Of a stretch of 64,000 bases of DNA, positions 60,399-64,000 are shown one piece after another (position 1 is the stretch's first letter; the number at the start of each line of letters is the position of its first letter). The stretch is from DASQEH01 sp035633755 (GTDB taxonomy: Bacteria > Actinomycetota > Actinomycetes > Propionibacteriales > Nocardioidaceae): assembly GCA_035633755.1 (NCBI GenBank), contig DASQEH010000052.1:1-64000 (forward strand). Reading direction: 5' to 3'. Below the pieces are notes generated by a model. That model had not been told where the DNA came from. It worked only from the letters and a program-made list of their open reading frames with translations, and did not search any database. The position numbers were made by a program, and so were the translations under genes.

Positions 60399-61457
60399 CT
60401 AAGGATTGGGGCTATCGAGCTCGTAGCCGAAGGGGTCCGCCGCCGGCATGGGGTGGAGGTGCCCGCGACGTTTGGCCTCGTACTGGGCGGTGTCGGCGGC
60501 AATGAGCAACTGCTTCCCAACGTGACGTGCGCGCTCGGTGGTGGTGGCGACGCCGCAGGACAAGCCTTGCCCCGTGGGCAGGTGACTGGCCTCCCGGCAA
60601 GCGCCTTCCGCGGCCGCCACTACGCGAGCGATGTCGTGTCCGGGAACCAAGATGGTGAACTCGTCCCCACCGACGCGGGCCACGAGGCTCCCGGGCAGGT
60701 CGGCGAAGTGCTTGAACAACAGGCTGCTGACGCGAGTGATGAGTCGGTCACCCTCGTCGTGCCCCGACGTGTCATTGACTGCTTTGAGTCCGTTGACATC
60801 GAAGGTGACGGCGCTGACGCGCCCCACTGACAGACCTGCGACCGGGGCGAACGCGGTGTCCGTGGCGTCGTCGAGAGCGCGGCGGTTCGCGAGTCCCGTG
60901 AGCGGGTCGAGGAACGCCATCCGTTCGAGCTTGTCCACGTGCAGTGCGCGCGAGATGGCACCGCCGAGGATGGCTGTCAGCGCCTCGGTGTAGGCCTCGT
61001 CCGCCTCGTCGAAGGAGTCGTCGCCGACGTCACGCGTGGCGTACAGCTCACCCCACAACAGGCCGTCGACGGCGAGAGGCGCACCCATGGAGGAGCCCTT
61101 GCCCAGGGAGCGCAAGAGTTCCAGTTCGGCGGGGTCGGCCTCACGGTCGTTGATGTCGACGGTCCAGGTGTCGAGCTCGCCTACGACCGACTGCAGATAG
61201 AGGAAGTCGTCGAGGCGGTAGACCTCGTCATGCGGCCAGCGCTGCTCGGTCGGCCCGAGCCTGCCCACGTTGATCAACGTACGGATGCTGCCGGTACCCG
61301 CCTCGATGCGACTGATGGACACCGATGCGGCCCGCAGCGCGTCGAGTGCACTCTGCGCGGCGGTCTCCACCATGACGGCGAGCGACGCCGAGCGGCTGAG
61401 GCTGCGCGCCACCGCGGCGAGCCCGCGCAGGCGGACGTCGTCGACCAGGTTGGGCAC
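60399..61457 (-). CDS. GAF-GGDEF diguanylate cyclase B
   Basis: A 352-residue paralogue of the neighbouring cyclase with a GTG start and CGGAGG upstream. The GAF domain differs most around residues 80-110, where the two proteins show DFLYLQSVVGELDTW and DFEVGNIWAGMSAQF, so they may sense different signals. The GGDEF loop VGGDEFTIL is intact. About 100 bases separate the two genes, and each has its own ribosome-binding site. Confidence 0.88.
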   Translation of the reverse strand: MPNLVDDVRLRGLAAVARSLSRSASLAVMVETAAQSALDALRAASVSISRIEAGTGSIRTLINVGRLGPTEQRWPHDEVYRLDDFLYLQSVVGELDTWTVDINDREADPAELELLRSLGKGSSMGAPLAVDGLLWGELYATRDVGDDSFDEADEAYTEALTAILGGAISRALHVDKLERMAFLDPLTGLANRRALDDATDTAFAPVAGLSVGRVSAVTFDVNGLKAVNDTSGHDEGDRLITRVSSLLFKHFADLPGSLVARVGGDEFTILVPGHDIARVVAAAEGACREASHLPTGQGLSCGVATTTERARHVGKQLLIAADTAQYEAKRRGHLHPMPAADPFGYELDSPNP

Positions 61458-61545
61458 AGGCGTCCTCCGACACGAGTGGAAGCCTTGAACATTATCCGGA
61501 TATGCCGACGATCGGGTCGGTTCGTGAGTTCCGCGGCGGCTGCGC

Positions 61546-62076
61546 TCAGCGCACGGTCACCGCGAACGCCGCTGCGACGTCTCCTTGTGGACCGCGTCCG
61601 TACACATCTGCCCGGTACCTTCCCTGGAGGAGAGGCGCGAGCGCCAACCTCCACCGCTGCGGCCCAATCCGGACGAGCTTCACCGATCGCGAGGTGCCGC
61701 CCTGGTCCTCCATCCTCACGCTGAACCGCCAGTCGCTGCGGTCGAAGGCCAGCCGGACAGGTCCGGTCGTGCCGCCAAGGGACGGCAGCGGAGCAGGTGG
61801 CATGCCGTCGTAGCACATGACGGAGGACGCAGTGGACCAGCAGCTGGTGTAGGGATCAAGCGCCAGGCTCACGCCGCCAGCCATGAGCCGGACCGGAGGT
61901 GGTCCCTGCTGTAGGCCCGAGCGCTCCGCAGCAGGCAACGACGGCCCCCCCGCTGGGGTCGTTGCCTGCGCGGCGCTGGTTATGCCGGCCAGAGCCAGCA
62001 CACATCCCAAGGCGGCAGCTTTGTCGCGCCGGCGCCACCTCGTCGGTCGGCTGGGATGGGTAGTCCTAGACGGCAT
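61546..62076 (-). CDS. secreted protein of unknown function
   Basis: A 176-residue exported protein. The ATG at 62076 with GAGGAG 8 bases upstream is preferred to an ATG at 62106. The signal peptide has a basic RWRRRDK stretch and a hydrophobic core, with probable cleavage after SAAQA. The mature part includes SCWSTASSVMCYDG with two cysteines and a C-terminal beta-rich region (RLALAPLLQGRYRADVYG). No family is recognised. The ribosome-binding site lies inside a long inverted repeat. Confidence 0.65.
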   Translation of the reverse strand: MPSRTTHPSRPTRWRRRDKAAALGCVLALAGITSAAQATTPAGGPSLPAAERSGLQQGPPPVRLMAGGVSLALDPYTSCWSTASSVMCYDGMPPAPLPSLGGTTGPVRLAFDRSDWRFSVRMEDQGGTSRSVKLVRIGPQRWRLALAPLLQGRYRADVYGRGPQGDVAAAFAVTVR

Positions 62077-62079
62077 AGC

Positions 62080-62153
62080 GTTCTCCTCGTCGAAGTGAGT
62101 AGCCATAAGACGCCGGAAGTCGGCGACTGGTTCCTCACCTCGACGAGGAGAAC
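62080..62153. repeat. 20-base inverted repeat enclosing a ribosome-binding site
   Basis: The arms at 62080-62099 and 62134-62153 pair over 20 bases with one mismatch, separated by 34 bases. Inside, CGCCG-gaagt-CGGCG (62111-62125) forms a second hairpin. On the minus-strand transcript the 3' arm contains the GAGGAG ribosome-binding site of the secreted protein gene. The structure lies between that gene and the upstream SDR gene. Confidence 0.85.
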
Positions 62154-62187
62154 ACGGCGCACGCGACCCCGCCGCGCGCGCAATGGA

Positions 62188-63087
62188 TCAGACCGGCATT
62201 CCGCCCGTGACAGCCAGCACTTCGCCGGTGATGTAGCTCGACTCCTGGGAGGCAAGGAACACGAAGGCCGGGGCCAGCTCAGCTGGCTGCCCGGCCCTTC
62301 CCAGCGGAGTCTGCTCGCCGAACGACTCGACCTTCTCCTCTGGCATGGTGGCCGGGATCAGCGGCGTCCAGATCGGGCCGGGGGCGACGGAGTTCACGCG
62401 GATGCCGCGCTCTGCCAGCATCGAGGCCAGCCCCTTGGTGAAGTTGACGATGCCCGCTTTGGTGGTCGCGTAGTCCAGCAGCTCTGGTGACGGCGACGTG
62501 GCCTGCACCGACGACGTGTTGATGATCGTCGAGCCCTTGGGCATGTGAGGCAGCGCCTGCTTGCACAGCCAGAACATGGCGTAGAGGTTGGTCTTGAGCA
62601 CCCGGTCGAACTGCTCGGTGGTGATGTCTTCGATGCCACCCGGCTGACCCATCTGGTACGCCGCGTTGTTGACGAGCGTGTCGATGCGGCCGAACTCGCT
62701 CACGGTCTTGTCGATGACCTCCTGGCACTTCTCCTCGGTGCGCAGGTCGGCCGGGACGAGGACAGCCTTCCGACCGGCATCCTCGACCAGGGAGGCGGTC
62801 TCCTTGGCGTCGTCGTCCTCCCCGGGCAGGTAGGCGATGACGACATCGGCGCCCTCGCGGGCGAAGGCCAGCGCGACGGCACGGCCGATGCCCGAGTCAC
62901 CCCCGGTGATGACGGCTACTCGCTCGCTGAGCTTGCCCGTGCCCTGGTAGGAGCTCTCACCGTGGTCGGGCTTGTCGCCCATCGCGGCCGTAACGGAGTC
63001 GTCCGAGCCGGGGGGAGCCAGCTGCTCACCGGATGTTTCCGGTTGGGAATGCTTCTCCTGGGGGTCCTGCGTGTTCTGGTCGGACAT
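62188..63087 (-). CDS. SDR family oxidoreductase (YghA/YhxD-like)
   Basis: A 299-residue short-chain dehydrogenase with an ATG start and GAGGAG upstream. A polar N-terminal extension of about 50 residues precedes the cofactor site TGGDSGIGRA. NNAAYQ, the catalytic Ser in NTSSVQA, and YATTK (Tyr and Lys) complete the classical SDR tetrad. SVAPGPIWTPL follows. The long hydrophilic N-terminus is typical of YghA-type enzymes linked to stress. The substrate is unknown. Confidence 0.9.
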   Translation of the reverse strand: MSDQNTQDPQEKHSQPETSGEQLAPPGSDDSVTAAMGDKPDHGESSYQGTGKLSERVAVITGGDSGIGRAVALAFAREGADVVIAYLPGEDDDAKETASLVEDAGRKAVLVPADLRTEEKCQEVIDKTVSEFGRIDTLVNNAAYQMGQPGGIEDITTEQFDRVLKTNLYAMFWLCKQALPHMPKGSTIINTSSVQATSPSPELLDYATTKAGIVNFTKGLASMLAERGIRVNSVAPGPIWTPLIPATMPEEKVESFGEQTPLGRAGQPAELAPAFVFLASQESSYITGEVLAVTGGMPV

Positions 63088-63218
63088 GGGTGTGTCTCCT
63101 CAGTGATGGTGGCTGTCTGCGGTACGCCAGAGGTACCCCGTCATGTCGTCGCCATTCTGCGCCGGGCCTGGCAGTTGTAGTGGTCTCGGTGAGGACGACG
63201 CGGCGACGTCGTCACCCC

Positions 63219-64000
63219 TCAAGGTTTGCGGGCCTTCTGGCGGCTCCGCAGGCGAGCAACAGTCCGGACAGCGGCGTGGTGAGAATCCATCAGCTCGACG
63301 ATGGTCTCTACGGCTGCGGTGAGAAGCAGCAGCTCGGATACGTCCGCAGGGTCCGCACCGGCCGACATCTCCTCGGGCGGAACGAGATCCGCCAGCTCGC
63401 CCACGATGTCGTAGTCCTCCCGAGCCAGCTGCACCACCAGCTCGCGGGAGGTCAGTCTCGCCCAGTCATGTATTGCTGCCGGAGAGGCAAGCGGCTCCTT
63501 ACCGGGTCGTGAGGCGAGGATCGAGTTGCCCAGCTTCTCCTTGAACCAGTTGTCCCTCGTTGCGGCCTCCGGGTCGACACTGCGCACCTCGTTGATGCGC
63601 CGCATCAACTCGGCTTCGACCCTCCCCAACGACTCGTTGGTCCGGGTGGAACTGGTGTCGACCGCCTCGGGGTCTACACCGAGGACGGCGGCGAACCGGC
63701 GCCAGAGCAGCGTCGAACCTGCCCCTCGCGGGGGGCAGGTGACGATATGAACATGCTCAGCTGGGATGGTCGCGCCCCAGCGCCGTGCGACGTCAGCCAC
63801 ATCCTGCACCGACCAGAACCACTCGGCAGCGGGGCCTCGTGAAACGACCTCCGAGACGAACTCGCTGAACGGGATAACGGCGCCCTGCTTGACGCTTTGC
63901 TGCCACTCGGCGGGCACCTGCCGGGCCAGGTCCCGCGCGGTGATGACGACATGGAACTCGTCGGCTCCGAACGCCTCGACGGCACGTTGCGCCTGCTCCT
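63219..64000 (-). CDS. sulfotransferase family protein 5 (partial)
   Basis: The C-terminal 260 residues or so of a fifth paralogue; the N-terminus with the PAPS loop lies beyond the right edge. The frame continues to the edge and reads FHVVITARDLARQVPAEWQQSVK, matching the shared block of the four sulfotransferases at 26.7-31.2 kb. VTCPPRGAGSTLLWRRFAAVLGVDP, TNESLGRVEAELMRRIN and YDIVGELADLVPP are also in common. A GTG at 63917 is internal and not the real start. Confidence 0.8.
   Translation of the reverse strand, partial: EQAQRAVEAFGADEFHVVITARDLARQVPAEWQQSVKQGAVIPFSEFVSEVVSRGPAAEWFWSVQDVADVARRWGATIPAEHVHIVTCPPRGAGSTLLWRRFAAVLGVDPEAVDTSSTRTNESLGRVEAELMRRINEVRSVDPEAATRDNWFKEKLGNSILASRPGKEPLASPAAIHDWARLTSRELVVQLAREDYDIVGELADLVPPEEMSAGADPADVSELLLLTAAVETIVELMDSHHAAVRTVARLRSRQKARKP

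Noticed and set aside
62080..62153. Inverted repeat as the ends of an insertion sequence or MITE
   Set aside because: The arms enclose only 34 bases, no target duplication is visible, and one arm includes a working ribosome-binding site.
1..64000. CRISPR array, transposase, integrase or restriction system
   Set aside because: No direct-repeat/spacer array and no recognisable transposase, recombinase or restriction gene was seen on either strand.

Overview
This is high-GC actinobacterial chromosome. From about 1 to 41.3 kb the gene order matches the region shared by Mycobacterium tuberculosis (Rv3678c down to Rv3644c) and Streptomyces coelicolor (roughly SCO3540-SCO3580). It runs DUF4177, RidA, metallo-beta-lactamase proteins, crp, nth, a TlpA-like lipoprotein, CoA-type NUDIX, marP, a holin-like protein, acs, a HAD-IB phosphatase, ssd, the tad pilus genes, a DUF1998 helicase, bldG, hppA, topA, tmk, holB, a TAP-type hydrolase and tRNA-Thr. 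The family identities and this synteny are recalled from knowledge, not from a search. The genus cannot be fixed from the sequence; no mycolic-acid genes are present.

Region by region. 1-4.8 kb: end of an unidentified gene, an alpha/beta hydrolase, the DUF4177-RidA-NUDIX-MBL operon, and crp with a second MBL gene. 5.0-8.3 kb: the nth-TlpA-CoA NUDIX-marP operon, genes joined by 4-base overlaps. 8.3-14.1 kb: holin-like protein, acs, guaB1, a methyltransferase, and a Fic-fold protein with a broken active-site motif. 14.1-15.6 kb: a HAD phosphatase flanked by two RNA candidates, a clear 6C RNA and a likely Ms1/6S-like RNA. 15.6-20.9 kb: tight adherence (tad) pilus operon. 21-26.7 kb: LapA-like protein, helicase, bldG and hppA. 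26.7-33.4 kb: an insertion into the conserved order, made of four paralogous sulfotransferase genes (two facing two) and a GlfT2-like galactofuranosyltransferase. 33.5-41.1 kb: topA, an MFS-thymidylate kinase fusion, holB and a secreted peptidase-like lipoprotein.

Beyond tRNA-Thr (41.2 kb) the window is accessory: a broken fragment, an LLM oxidoreductase, an acetyltransferase, a secreted GYWKNH-motif protein, divergent MarR and MMPL genes, and a PadR-controlled ABC exporter operon. From 52.8 to 61.5 kb lies a signalling block: a PAS histidine kinase, a single-domain response regulator, a REC-PAS-GGDEF-EAL protein with a long alanine-rich tail, a MASE4-type GGDEF protein and two tandem GAF-GGDEF paralogues, probably controlling cyclic di-GMP. 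The window ends with a secreted protein whose ribosome-binding site lies in a long inverted repeat, an SDR oxidoreductase and the C-terminal part of a fifth sulfotransferase.

Many genes here have a TANNNT -10 box 6 to 8 bases before the start codon, which suggests leaderless transcription. This pattern was used to choose several starts.
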